A stretch of DNA of 60,056 nt from an uncultured Pirellulaceae bacterium (GCA_905480235.1 CAJQPP010000028.1:1-60056); one strand, 5' to 3'; shown: positions 27,064 to 36,731, counted from the first letter of the stretch. A program made the numbers and translations. The notes: generated by a model from the letters alone, not told the origin.

Positions 27064-28593
27064 CTACTCCATTAACGCCTCGATATTAGCGACCAAAATT
27101 TCATTGATCTCTGCATAATCGGTGGTTCGCGTCATGGGATCTTTTGCCAGCAAACCGGCAATCAGGTTTCGCAAGTCCTCAGGTGTATCCGACCAATCAG
27201 TGATCGATGCGTCGAAGCCTTCCATGGATTTCAACAGCGAGGAAATCGTTCCGATTCCAAACGGGCTACGCCCACAGAACATTTCGAAGGCGATACATCC
27301 AAAACTGAAGTAATCGCTTCGATAATCCGCGGGTTTACCCTCGAGGCGTTCGGGGGCAATATAACCTGGTGTTCCGCTGGTAAACGCACGATCTGATTCA
27401 ATTTTCTTGGAGACGGCACCCGCCAACCCAAAATCCAAAACGTGGCAATGCTGAGAATCGGGGCTCAACATAATATTCGCTGGTTTGATATCACGATGGA
27501 TCAAACCAATTCGATGAACCGCATGGATGCCTTCGAGAATTTGATACAACAGCTTGAAAGCCAACAAGTCATTGATCTTTCCTTTAGACAATCGCCTTGA
27601 AAGAGGTTTCCCAATCAAATATTCCATGACAAAATAAGGGCGGCCTTGCTCAAGCCCAACATCGTAAACTCGCACAACGTTCGCGTGGGTTAACCGCGCC
27701 ATCGCGCGTGCTTCTTCAATGAAAAAGTCTATCAGGTCTTTTTGCACATCAACGGTCTTCAAAGTCTTGATGGCGACAATCCGATTTAAAACATCATCGG
27801 TCGCCTTGTAGACAACCCCCATGCCGCCCGTCCCAATGACCTCGCTGATGGCGTAACGCCCCATCTTTTTCGGAAATGGGATTCCACTGGTCGTCGCTTT
27901 GAATGGCGATAAGGTCTCTTTCGATTTCAGATCGTTCATCACCTTGGTATCAAAAACTCTGGTCGCACCTATCATCCCCTCCTGACTTCCACCTTCGTCA
28001 AGCACGACGAAGTCATCGACCGATTCAATGCTTTCCTGTTCGGGTAAATGCTCACTTTCAATTTTTACGTCAAAGGTACAAAATGGATCGCCACGCTTGG
28101 TGCAGGTCGTATGCCTGATCTCCATTTCTTGTTTGTAATGCTCTCCCATCCCAGACAAGATACCCTTGGCAAGAGAACAAAGCCCTCGCCTCGAGGAGTA
28201 GATTACCTGCATTTCGGTTTCGTTTAATCGAAAGGCCTGAATGTTTGCAGGCTGAGCTTCCGGATTTTGAATGCGGATCATTCTGTGAATTAATGATTCC
28301 ACATTGCTCAGAATCTCAAAACACTTCCAGTCCGGATGGAGCATGCTATTGACGAGGCTTACCAATTCACCAGCGGCAAATTTGCCAATCTCTTCAAGAA
28401 GATCATCAAGTGAGCAGTCCAATAGTTCACATGAACATCCCAACAATTCCACGACCGCTTTGTCGGGATAGGTCTGGATGGGAGAAACAACCAGACCTTC
28501 GTAACCGCCTCTCTCCAAGATCAAATTCCATGCCTCGGTACCGTGATGTACCTCAACAAACTTCTTAACGATAGAAACGATCGAACCGTGCAT
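27064..28593 (-). CDS. H-NOX (heme-NO-binding) domain fused to a serine/threonine protein kinase
   Basis: 509 residues from ATG 28593, where H-NOX proteins normally begin (MHGSIVSIVKKFV); the frame extends to TTG 28644 without support. Residues 1-180 are an H-NOX domain with His103 as proximal heme ligand, Pro115, and Tyr132-Ser134-Arg136 forming the YxSxR heme-propionate motif, all at canonical spacing. The distal pocket lacks the Tyr that binds O2 in Thermoanaerobacter H-NOX (Leu141 here), favouring NO sensing. After a polar linker (180-245), residues 247-509 are a complete Hanks-type kinase: GTGGMG (254-259), catalytic Lys276, HRDIKPAN (366-373), DFG (387-389), APE (413-415). No membrane segment is seen. 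A hybrid histidine kinase gene lies upstream on the same strand. Confidence 0.9.
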   Translation of the reverse strand: MHGSIVSIVKKFVEVHHGTEAWNLILERGGYEGLVVSPIQTYPDKAVVELLGCSCELLDCSLDDLLEEIGKFAAGELVSLVNSMLHPDWKCFEILSNVESLIHRMIRIQNPEAQPANIQAFRLNETEMQVIYSSRRGLCSLAKGILSGMGEHYKQEMEIRHTTCTKRGDPFCTFDVKIESEHLPEQESIESVDDFVVLDEGGSQEGMIGATRVFDTKVMNDLKSKETLSPFKATTSGIPFPKKMGRYAISEVIGTGGMGVVYKATDDVLNRIVAIKTLKTVDVQKDLIDFFIEEARAMARLTHANVVRVYDVGLEQGRPYFVMEYLIGKPLSRRLSKGKINDLLAFKLLYQILEGIHAVHRIGLIHRDIKPANIMLSPDSQHCHVLDFGLAGAVSKKIESDRAFTSGTPGYIAPERLEGKPADYRSDYFSFGCIAFEMFCGRSPFGIGTISSLLKSMEGFDASITDWSDTPEDLRNLIAGLLAKDPMTRTTDYAEINEILVANIEALME

Positions 28594-29162
28594 AAAATCT
28601 AAAATATCTCGCTGAGGATGGCGGGTTGTCTGGAACAACGGCAAGCACTATTCATACCGTAATATGTAAACATATCAATATCTAACCAAATTTGAAAACT
28701 TTGGTTCGAAATTATGCTTTGCGGACCATCGGTGCCTGTTAGAAGGCATTAACGTTAGTCGGATCGTGCAGTTCCGCACATTCATTGTATCGACCCCGCT
28801 TCATTCGCAAATAAGGTAAGTTTCCTCGTCCGTTTTATCCCGCAGTCCTGAACTGCCGCAACGGTTAAATTTGCAACATTGCTAACGTTATGATCCGATA
28901 AACAATGCGTTATCTGCGGGGTTATTGTCTCACAAAATCCCAAATTTCAACAAACTTCCGTCACCTGAGATCAAAACTGTCAAAACGCGTCTCTTAAACA
29001 GGTTAGGAAAGTAAGGAATGCATGGCTATTCTGGAATAAATGAAAATTACCAACCCAGCAAAAAGAGAAACGGCGACTCGCCATTCACCATTTTCATCGC
29101 ACCGGCTGAAAGGGTGCGTGGGGGACGATGGCCGGCGGAATACGCTAAAGATTGCGTTCCAA
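28594..29162. promoter_or_regulatory. Gap upstream of the H-NOX kinase gene
   Basis: About 570 bases between the hybrid histidine kinase stop and the H-NOX kinase start, both minus strand. The promoter of the H-NOX kinase is likely here. An inverted repeat ATATG-TAAA-CATAT lies at 28662-28675, close to the gene, and the sequence around it is AT-rich. No terminator is evident for the histidine kinase, so read-through is possible. Confidence 0.35.
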
Positions 29163-30938
29163 TCAACATAACTTGGCGATTAATTCTTGCAGATTTGCAT
29201 ACGAGATCGGCTTGCTCACGTAATCATCCATTCCAGCATCGAAACAAGCTAGACGATCGCCCTCCAATACTTGCGCGGTCAAAGCGATAATCGGAATCTT
29301 GACAGAGTTCGCTTTTTCCAGCTTGCGAATCTTCCTCGCTGCTTGCTTTCCATCCAGCTCTGGCATCAAAATATCCATCAGAATCAAATCAAGTTCCTCT
29401 GCAGATTGTTGCCATACCTCAACGGCTTCCGCACCGTTATTGGCCACGACCACATCATGCCCCCATTTGCCGAGCACCGCCAGCATGAGCTTTTGATTCA
29501 CAAGCGAATCTTCGGCAAGAAGAATTTTCAAGCGGCGTTTACGAACCGCACTAGAAACACCGCCTTTCAGATGTTCCGATCTGCCTGAATCCGCAGCAGC
29601 GTTTCGAGGCTCGCTTGCCAGCACCTGGCGGCCCGTTTCGATGTTGATGGTGAAAAAGAAGGAACAGCCTTGTGGCTCATTATTGCAGCACCAAATCCTC
29701 CCCCCCATCAACTCAACCAGTTGTTTGGATATTGCGAGTCCCAACCCTGTACCACCATATTCTCGGGTCGAGGACATATCCGCTTGTGTGAACGCTTGGA
29801 ACAAAGAATTAATTTCGTTTTCAGGTAATCCGATACCAGTATCTTTAACTTCCAACTCAAGTACAAATTTCGTCGAATTGACGGGCTCGCGTCTTCTAAC
29901 GGATAGCTCCACAAACCCTTGCTTCGTGAATTTGATGGCGTTACCAATCAAATTCACGAGCACTTGTTGAATTCGGTCGGAGTCACCATAGAGCTCATTA
30001 GGAATATTGGGCGCGACTTGATAGCGAACCTCCAAACCAGCCAGTTGCCCTTGAATCCGCAACCCGTTGACGGCTCTTTCCAATAACGTATCCAAATTGA
30101 AGTTGTGACAATTGATCGCCAACGCCTCAGCTTCGATTTTTGCAAAATCGAGAACCTGATTAATGATCGACAGCAGCGATTCAGCCGACGTCTTTACGAC
30201 TTCCATGTATTCGGATTGTTCTTGGTTGAGTTCTGTATCCAACATCAAATCACTCATGACCATCACACCATTCATGGGAGTTCGTAATTCGTGGCTAATG
30301 GTGGCTAAGAAATCACTCTTGGCTTGGTTAGCAGCTTCTGCTGCAATTTTCGCATCCGTTAAATTTCTTGTTTGTTCGGCGAGGTCATCTTGTGTCTGTT
30401 TCAATTCTTGAATGGTAGCGGCCAGTGCTTCTTGACGCATTGCATCGGAAATTTTCGTGGCGACCATGGAGGCAATCGTCGTCAATAAAACCTCGTGTTG
30501 CTGCGTGTAAAAGGCCAACTTGGAATGCTCTGAATCAATGACCCCAATGCATTCACTATCCAGCATGATGGGAACCGCCATTTCCGACAGACGAACGTCA
30601 TCATCTACCAGATACCTTTCCTCCAATCGGGTGTCCGCGATTCGTTCCGCCCGCCCACTCAGCGCCACCGAACCTACAATCCCCTGACCCACCTTGATCT
30701 TAATGGGATTAACAATCATTCGACCCATCGGGTTTTTGGGGCCGTGCGCAGCTTTCTGCACCAGGACTCCCTCTTTGGGTTCCAGCAGATAAATAACGCA
30801 GTCTTCGAAACCAATCTGGGCGATGACCCGATCCGCAATGAGCCAAAAAATTTCATCAAGGGTCGATCGCTGTAGCAAGTCCAAGGCGAACTGGTGCAGT
30901 AATTCCAGATAATCTTCGCGAATTTGTTTTTGGTTCAT
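29163..30938 (-). CDS. GAF-domain hybrid sensor histidine kinase with receiver domain
   Basis: 591 residues, soluble (no membrane segment). A GAF domain occupies about 20-170 ([45 protein letters not shown]). A short coiled coil follows (170-205), then HisKA with phospho-accepting His216 in [15 protein letters not shown]. The HATPase has its N, G1 and G2 boxes ([43 protein letters not shown]). A C-terminal receiver (469-591) has acidic AED, phospho-acceptor Asp522 in [13 protein letters not shown], and the KPI lysine. It should sense a small soluble signal through GAF and phosphorelay internally. No phosphotransfer or output protein is adjacent. The H-NOX kinase gene follows downstream in the same direction. 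Confidence 0.93.
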   Translation of the reverse strand: MNQKQIREDYLELLHQFALDLLQRSTLDEIFWLIADRVIAQIGFEDCVIYLLEPKEGVLVQKAAHGPKNPMGRMIVNPIKIKVGQGIVGSVALSGRAERIADTRLEERYLVDDDVRLSEMAVPIMLDSECIGVIDSEHSKLAFYTQQHEVLLTTIASMVATKISDAMRQEALAATIQELKQTQDDLAEQTRNLTDAKIAAEAANQAKSDFLATISHELRTPMNGVMVMSDLMLDTELNQEQSEYMEVVKTSAESLLSIINQVLDFAKIEAEALAINCHNFNLDTLLERAVNGLRIQGQLAGLEVRYQVAPNIPNELYGDSDRIQQVLVNLIGNAIKFTKQGFVELSVRRREPVNSTKFVLELEVKDTGIGLPENEINSLFQAFTQADMSSTREYGGTGLGLAISKQLVELMGGRIWCCNNEPQGCSFFFTINIETGRQVLASEPRNAAADSGRSEHLKGGVSSAVRKRRLKILLAEDSLVNQKLMLAVLGKWGHDVVVANNGAEAVEVWQQSAEELDLILMDILMPELDGKQAARKIRKLEKANSVKIPIIALTAQVLEGDRLACFDAGMDDYVSKPISYANLQELIAKLC

Positions 30939-31626
30939 TTTCGCGCAATTGTTTTCGCGTTACAGAATATATTTCACGGCACAGGAGTTACTAACACGCC
31001 CCACGTTACCGAAACTAATCGCGGCTGCCGCATCCCCATCATACCATCTCATTTACGCCCTCGCGAGTTCGCGTTCCTGCTTCGCCAACGATCAAAAAAT
31101 TTCCCACCGGCAAAAAAGCTGCTATTCGAAACTTCAGAAAAAAGGATGCCGAAAATGGCGAAGCTAAAAAGAGCAATGATCGATTGTCGCCTGTCCAGAT
31201 GTGTTCCATGCATGCCACGCTGAGAAATCCGCCATGAATTGGCAATATCATTTCTCGGCCGACCCAAGCGAATGGATCTGCGACCAGGAAAGGGATTGGA
31301 TTTCGCTGTCAAACATTTTCGCATCAGCAAGATGAGGAACAGAAAGGAAAGCCATCTGATGACAAAAGACTTCTGTTTGCCGACCAAGCGAGTTTCCAAA
31401 CAGGCCCCTCTCATTGAATTGGGCACAACGGGCTTACCCAGTTTTCGTATCGTTGTTATTCCAGGGAAAAAATCTACGAAGTTCATTAATGGGCGTATGA
31501 GACCGCACTGAAATTGGAAGGCAGGCTGAAAATGCTTAGTTGATTTGGTAAGTTATCATCAGAAAGTCGGCAGCCATCGCGGCAGCCACGCCTTCCATTA
31601 GCCAAACCGTTTCCCGAGACTGAACC
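30939..31626. other. Divergent intergenic region, about 690 bases
   Basis: It lies between the hybrid histidine kinase (minus) and the sugar-binding protein gene (plus), so it must carry both promoters. Several overlapping open frames occur on both strands, the longest 145 codons on minus at 31049-31486, but none has a ribosome site or recognisable sequence. I identify no regulator-binding motif. Confidence 0.35.
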
Positions 31627-32595
31627 ATGAACCGCTCAGTAGGACTATGCTTCGTACTTTTTGTCGGATTACTTTTTTGGGGATGCGACCAAGCGCCACC
31701 CGAGAGTGAAAAAAAGACGGTGGGAATCCTCGTGCAAACCACTGTCAATCCTTTTTTTCTTGATCTGGCAGAAGCCGCTCAGCAAGAACTTGGAGACGGT
31801 TACCAGGTCACGATCCTCGGTGGCGATAACAATGCCGATCGACAATCAAAACAAATCACCGACCTGATTGTCCAAGAAATCGATGCGCTGCTGATAACTC
31901 CATGCAATGCTAATGCCGTCGGTGCGTCCATTCGGGATGCCAACGCCGCCGGCATTCCGGTATTCACGGCAGATACCGCTTGTTTGGATACGGATGCGAA
32001 AATCGTAAACCACGTGGCAACGGACAACTTGAGAGGTGGAGAACTGGCGGGTGAGGCCATGATCAAAGCCTTGGATTCCAAAGGTGGAAAAATCCTCATC
32101 CTCGATTACGAACAAGCCGAATCTTGCCAACAACGGGTTGCTGGATTTAAAAAGATAATCGAACAACACAATAGCGACCCGAACTACGCCAATGCACAGA
32201 TCAACATCGTTGCTCAATTACCCAGCAAGGCCGAAGAACCCACTGCTCGCAATCAAACCAAAGACGCGCTGAACGCAAACAAAGATCTAATTGGAATTTT
32301 CGCCATCAACGACCCTGCTGCCTTGGGCGCCGTTGCCGCGATCGAAGAAGCCAATCTCCAAGACCAAATTAAGGTGATTGGTTTTGACGGTCAGAAAATT
32401 GGTAAACTGGCAATTCGTGACGGTCGCATCTTTGCCGACCCGATCCAATTCCCCAAGTTAATGGGCCAACTAAGCGGCGAATACATGAAAGCGTATTTTG
32501 CTGGCCAAGAGGTTAAACCGATCCATATGATCGCACCAAAACTTTATTTTCAAGCCGACGCAATGGCCGACCCCTCCTTGCAGGACGAAAAATAG
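31627..32595 (+). CDS. Sugar ABC transporter substrate-binding protein (ribose/RbsB type)
   Basis: 322 residues. A hydrophobic N-terminus ends LLFWGC with Cys20, a lipobox-like site, so it is probably a lipoprotein on the periplasmic side. The rest is a type-I periplasmic-binding fold of the RbsB group: VGILVQTTVNPFFLDLAEAAQQE, LGGDNNADRQSKQITDLI, DALLITPCNANAVGASIRDANAAGIPVFTADT, VNHVATDNLRGGELAGEAM and IKVIGFDGQ. These motifs suit pentoses or related sugars and polyols, but the ligand cannot be read from sequence alone. It begins a plus-strand operon with ATPase and permease genes at spacings of 13 and 12 bases. Confidence 0.93.
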   Translation: MNRSVGLCFVLFVGLLFWGCDQAPPESEKKTVGILVQTTVNPFFLDLAEAAQQELGDGYQVTILGGDNNADRQSKQITDLIVQEIDALLITPCNANAVGASIRDANAAGIPVFTADTACLDTDAKIVNHVATDNLRGGELAGEAMIKALDSKGGKILILDYEQAESCQQRVAGFKKIIEQHNSDPNYANAQINIVAQLPSKAEEPTARNQTKDALNANKDLIGIFAINDPAALGAVAAIEEANLQDQIKVIGFDGQKIGKLAIRDGRIFADPIQFPKLMGQLSGEYMKAYFAGQEVKPIHMIAPKLYFQADAMADPSLQDEK

Positions 32596-32608
32596 ATTTC
32601 TTTTTTTC

Positions 32609-34129
32609 ATGGCGAATCGCTCTCAACATCTCTCTTTAGAAACGGCTTCCGCGGCCTTGCTGCGGATGGATAACATTTCCAAATCCTTTCCGGGAGTTAA
32701 GGCCCTGCAAGATGTCAGCCTCGATGTTCGTGGCGGCGAAGTGCTTGGTGTGATCGGTGAAAACGGGGCTGGCAAAAGCACACTGATTAAAATTCTAGGC
32801 GGCATTCACTCTGCGGATGCGGGGAGTATTAAGCTGAACGGGCGCCTTTTGCAACTGGCAACGCCGCGCCAGGCAATGCAGCAGGGAATCGGAATCATCC
32901 ATCAGGAATTTAACTTAATTCCATTTTTATCGGTCCGTGAAAACCTGTTTCTCGGACGCTCCATCCAACGTTTTGGGATTCTCAGCCGCCGGACAGAACA
33001 ACACCTGGCGAACGAGATCTTCCAAAAATTACACGTCGCAATCGATCCAGAAACCTCCGTATCGCAATTAAGCATTGCCGAACGACAATTGGTAGAAATT
33101 GCCAAGGCCCTGTTGATGGAGGTAAAAGTCCTCGTCATGGACGAACCCACGGCCACGCTGACACCCAAGGAGGTCGATTACCTGGCGGCTCGCATTAAGG
33201 AACTGTCAGCACAGGGCATCGGGATTATTTATATCAGTCACCGTCTGGAGGAAGTCCTTGAATTGACCCAACGCGTAGTTGTCCTAAGAGATGGTCATCG
33301 CGTGGCTGAACGCAAAACCAACACAACCCATCGTCGGGAGCTCATTGAGTTAATGGTGGGACGCGATATCGCGAATGAATTCCCCAAAATCCAGACGCCG
33401 CGGGGCAGGGTTCGATTGGAGGTCCGCGATTTGACTTGGAGGAACCGTGTTAAGAAAGTGAGTTTCCAGGCCAACGCGGGTGAGGTTCTGGGCATTACAG
33501 GTTTGGTCGGGGCAGGTCGTACGGAACTAGCGAGATTGATTGCCGGGATCGAAGTGCCTGATTCCGGTACCATTCTCATTGATAACCAACCCGTCTGCCT
33601 AACAACACCTCGGCAAGCCATTGAGGCTGGCATTTGTCTGCTTACCGAAGATCGAAAAAATCAGGGCCTGATTCTGAAACACGCTGCCAACGAAAATTTC
33701 ACGGTTCCCAACCTGGATCGCTTCTCCCAGAATGGCTTGCTTAGCCGACGGCGGATTGCAGTTGCACTGGGTGACTACATTCAAAAACTCCAAATCAAAA
33801 TTTCCGGGCCGACACAAAAAGCTGCTCAACTGAGTGGCGGGAATCAACAAAAACTGGTTCTCGCAAAATGGCTAGAGCGTGACTGTGACATTGTGGTTAT
33901 CGACGAACCCACGCGAGGTATCGACGTGGGTGCGAAATACGAAATTTATCTCCTGATCAACCAGCTCGTTGCCTCAGGAAAACTCGTTATTCTGATTAGT
34001 TCCGAACTACCCGAAATCCTTGGCTTGTCCGATCGTATTATGGTCATGAAGGCTGGATGTCTAGCAGGTATCATCGAAGATCCCCGTCAGTCCAGTCAAA
34101 AGGAACTCATGGAAATGGCAGCCTTTTAA
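32609..34129 (+). CDS. Sugar ABC transporter ATP-binding protein (RbsA type, two ATPase domains)
   Basis: 506 residues with two tandem nucleotide-binding domains, as in RbsA/MglA/XylG. Domain 1 has GENGAGKSTLIKILGG (Walker A), the signature QLSIAERQLVEIAKAL, VLVMDEPTATLT (Walker B) and an ISHRLEEV switch His. Domain 2 has the degenerate first motif GLVGAGRTELARLIAG usual for this family, the signature LSGGNQQKLVLAKWL and IVVIDEPTRGIDVGAK. It powers the importer formed with the neighbouring permease and binding protein. ATG 32609 lies 13 bases after the upstream stop; no strong ribosome site is visible, so coupling to the upstream gene is likely. Confidence 0.95.
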   Translation: MANRSQHLSLETASAALLRMDNISKSFPGVKALQDVSLDVRGGEVLGVIGENGAGKSTLIKILGGIHSADAGSIKLNGRLLQLATPRQAMQQGIGIIHQEFNLIPFLSVRENLFLGRSIQRFGILSRRTEQHLANEIFQKLHVAIDPETSVSQLSIAERQLVEIAKALLMEVKVLVMDEPTATLTPKEVDYLAARIKELSAQGIGIIYISHRLEEVLELTQRVVVLRDGHRVAERKTNTTHRRELIELMVGRDIANEFPKIQTPRGRVRLEVRDLTWRNRVKKVSFQANAGEVLGITGLVGAGRTELARLIAGIEVPDSGTILIDNQPVCLTTPRQAIEAGICLLTEDRKNQGLILKHAANENFTVPNLDRFSQNGLLSRRRIAVALGDYIQKLQIKISGPTQKAAQLSGGNQQKLVLAKWLERDCDIVVIDEPTRGIDVGAKYEIYLLINQLVASGKLVILISSELPEILGLSDRIMVMKAGCLAGIIEDPRQSSQKELMEMAAF

Positions 34130-34141
34130 AATCCCAAAAGT

Positions 34142-35482
34142 ATGGCGAACCCCAAACCATTGAATCGATTCCAAGCACTCACCGGTGATTACGGCATGAT
34201 CGTGGTCCTGCTGGGCTTAATGGCAATATTGAGTTTGGCAACACTTGATTTGCAGCAACCCGTAGGAATGGTTGCCGGACGCCAGGTGGCAGAGTCTGTT
34301 AATGATCGAAAACAACCGCGTAACATTTTATTAATCACAGCCGAAGGAAAACTGGATTTTGAATTTGCCGATGCGTTTGAAAATCAGCTTCAGCGTCAAC
34401 ACAAAGTTCTGGCACGCATCCAGGGAGGGCCGCGTGATGCGCGGCTCACACTGGAAAAATTTGCAGCGTCTCCTCGGCCCGCCGACACCGTAGTTTGCAC
34501 GACCGCTGCCGCAAAGTGGGATCCCATTCTGCAATCCAAGCTGACAAGAATTACGCCGGATAGTTATTACTGGCCCGATTTTTTGATGACCGATAATCTG
34601 GTCACCATTGCCCAAAGGATCACCATCATCGGGATTATTGCCATTGGCATGACCATGGTGATTATCACCGCTGGAATCGACCTTTCCGTCGGGAGTCTTA
34701 TCGCTTTGTCGGCCGTCGTTACCGGCGTGCTGATCCGCGACTGCTTTGGTGGAAAGGAGGCTGATTTCGTCGGCCTGTGGGTCGCCGCCGGCGGGGGCAT
34801 TCTGGCTTGCGGACTGGCCGGATTTCTTACTGGATTTTTGGTCGCAGCATTTCGCCTACCTCCCTTTATTGTCACTCTGGCGATGATGCTATTGGTTCGT
34901 GGTGTTGCCAATGTGATTTCCGATCAACGCACCATCCACGAAATACCGATGGCATTCGACACACTTGGAAAAGGTAATTTTCTCGGCATCCCTATTACCG
35001 TGTGGTTGATGTTTATGCTCTACATCCTAGCCCACTTTGTTATGAGTAGGACGGCACTGGGCCGCCAAATATACGCCGTGGGCGGCAATGAGGAGGTCGC
35101 CCGGTTGGCAGGTGTCCGCGTCAAGCGAATACTTCTAATCGTGTACACCCTATGTGGATTATTGTCTGGTATTGGCGGGGTCATTGTCACTTCCCAACTA
35201 AGAAGCGCGAAAGCCAGTTTTGGCATGATGGATGAACTGACCGTGATCGCCGCGGTGGTCGTGGGAGGCACCAGCTTAATGGGAGGAGAGGGGAAAATAC
35301 TTGGGACCCTGATCGGCGCATTTATTATTGGTGTGATACAAAACGGTATGAATTTGGTTCACATGGACGATAAAACCCAGATGATTGTCTTGGGTTTGGT
35401 AATCGTGCTGGCCGTACTCGTAGACCGTGTCAAAAAGGGTCAAGTAAAATGGTCGGATATCAAAAACGTCTTTCATAATTAA
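34142..35482 (+). CDS. Sugar ABC transporter permease (RbsC type) with an inserted extracytoplasmic domain
   Basis: 446 residues, over 100 more than typical RbsC (about 320). A first membrane segment (about 18-36) is followed by a soluble stretch at 38-150 (NILLITAEGKLDFEFADAF, HKVLARIQGGP, TVVCTTAAAKWDPIL) whose strand/helix rhythm resembles half of a Rossmann or periplasmic-binding domain. The standard permease follows: IGMTMVIITAGIDLSVGSLIALS, LPPFIVTLAMMLLVRGVANV, GRQIYAVGGNEEVARLAGV and AAVVVGGTSLMGGEGKILGTLIGAF. It forms the membrane channel of the importer; the insert probably faces the periplasm. The gene lies 12 bases after the ATPase gene. Confidence 0.93.
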   Translation: MANPKPLNRFQALTGDYGMIVVLLGLMAILSLATLDLQQPVGMVAGRQVAESVNDRKQPRNILLITAEGKLDFEFADAFENQLQRQHKVLARIQGGPRDARLTLEKFAASPRPADTVVCTTAAAKWDPILQSKLTRITPDSYYWPDFLMTDNLVTIAQRITIIGIIAIGMTMVIITAGIDLSVGSLIALSAVVTGVLIRDCFGGKEADFVGLWVAAGGGILACGLAGFLTGFLVAAFRLPPFIVTLAMMLLVRGVANVISDQRTIHEIPMAFDTLGKGNFLGIPITVWLMFMLYILAHFVMSRTALGRQIYAVGGNEEVARLAGVRVKRILLIVYTLCGLLSGIGGVIVTSQLRSAKASFGMMDELTVIAAVVVGGTSLMGGEGKILGTLIGAFIIGVIQNGMNLVHMDDKTQMIVLGLVIVLAVLVDRVKKGQVKWSDIKNVFHN

Positions 35483-35531
35483 TTCGACAACTCGTATAGA
35501 TAAAACACGAAATGCAAATTGGGGTAATAAG

Positions 35532-36731
35532 ATGCGGCCTTTATTTTTTTTCTTTCTTGTGTTCGGAATTTTTGTTCCCACATTGGGGGCTCAAGAGGTC
35601 AGTAATATGATGAATTCACAAATTGAAAAACTTCTCTCATCTGATGATTTCCCCAATCGAGAACAACCCCGTTGGTCCGTAGACAAGGCCACCCTGCAAG
35701 GTGGCATGCAGTCGGGTGTCGAGCTGATCACCATCGACAATGGTCACATGAAAATTGTGATTATTCCCACACGAGGCATGAGCATTTACCGCGTATCAAG
35801 CGCCGCGACTTCCCTCGGCTGGGACTCCCCTGTGAAACAGATAGTGAACCCCCAATTTGTAGACCTCAACGATCAAGGCGGTCTGGGGTGGCTCGCCGGA
35901 TTCAATGAAATGATGGTTCGATGTGGCGTTGAATTTGCGGGACACCCAGGCGAAGACGATGGAAAAATGCTGACGCTGCACGGAAGAATTGGCAATATCC
36001 CAGCAACACGAATCGAGGTTTCAGTTGACAATCAGGCTCCCCACCGGATCCGGGTACGCGGCACTGTCGAGGAAAAGAGGTTCAAGTTTGGTGTGTTCGA
36101 TCTACAAACGGAGATTTCGACCTTACCAGGTAGTCGAGAATTTACGGTGACAGACCGATTGGTCAATCGGAGTGAATATGCCAAAGAATATCAAATGATT
36201 TATCACTCGAATTTTGGCCGCCCGATCTTGCAAAAAGGTGCGCAATTTCTGGCACCCGTTGCGTCCGTCGCACCGTTTGACGAATACGCCGCGAAAGACC
36301 TCGATACCTTTCCCGTCTACTTGGGTCCCACCAAGGGGTACGGGGAACAAGTCTATTGCCTGCAACTTCATTCGGACGAGCAAGGCCGCACCGCGGTGGC
36401 CTTAATCAATGAGAACGCCACGCAGGGCGTACGTCTAAATTACGATACGGGCACCTTGCCGTTTTTTACGCTCTGGAAAAATACGGATACCGAAACAGAC
36501 GGATATGTGACCGGTTTGGAGCCAGGCACGGGTTATCCATACAATCGCAGCGTTGAGCGAGAAGAAGGCCGTGTGCCACAATTGGAGCCCGGAGGAGAGG
36601 TCAAGTTTCAACTAGATTTTGAATTACTTGAAAATGCAGCCAACGTCGAATCCGCGCGTCGTGAAATCGAAAAGATTGCGGGAGGCAAACAACCCGTCCT
36701 GCGAGACAAACCACCGATCAAAGAAAAATAG
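35532..36731 (+). CDS. Secreted DUF4432 protein (aldose-1-epimerase-like fold)
   Basis: 399 residues with a clear signal peptide (LFFFFLVFGIFVPTLGAQ). The mature protein carries the DUF4432 pattern: GVELITIDNGHMKIVIIPTRGMSIYRV, LGWDSPVKQIVNP, GWLAGFNEMMVRCGVE, LHGRIGNIPATRIEV, YHSNFGRPIL and GYVTGLEPGTGYPYNRS. This family belongs to the galactose-mutarotase superfamily and binds carbohydrates; activity has not been assigned for most members. It starts 49 bases after the sugar permease gene, so it is probably co-expressed and acts on the same sugar or its precursor outside the cytoplasm. It ends in a Lys/Pro-rich tail. Confidence 0.88.
   Translation: MRPLFFFFLVFGIFVPTLGAQEVSNMMNSQIEKLLSSDDFPNREQPRWSVDKATLQGGMQSGVELITIDNGHMKIVIIPTRGMSIYRVSSAATSLGWDSPVKQIVNPQFVDLNDQGGLGWLAGFNEMMVRCGVEFAGHPGEDDGKMLTLHGRIGNIPATRIEVSVDNQAPHRIRVRGTVEEKRFKFGVFDLQTEISTLPGSREFTVTDRLVNRSEYAKEYQMIYHSNFGRPILQKGAQFLAPVASVAPFDEYAAKDLDTFPVYLGPTKGYGEQVYCLQLHSDEQGRTAVALINENATQGVRLNYDTGTLPFFTLWKNTDTETDGYVTGLEPGTGYPYNRSVEREEGRVPQLEPGGEVKFQLDFELLENAANVESARREIEKIAGGKQPVLRDKPPIKEK

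Noticed and set aside
31049..31486. 145-codon minus-strand frame in the gap before the sugar-binding protein gene
   Set aside because: Several overlapping frames compete on both strands. There is no ribosome site and no recognisable or compositionally protein-like sequence, though a small gene cannot be fully excluded.
31627..35482. Naming the importer rbsBAC
   Set aside because: The motifs fit the ribose-type family, but substrates of this group vary widely and no ribokinase or ribose pyranase gene is adjacent.
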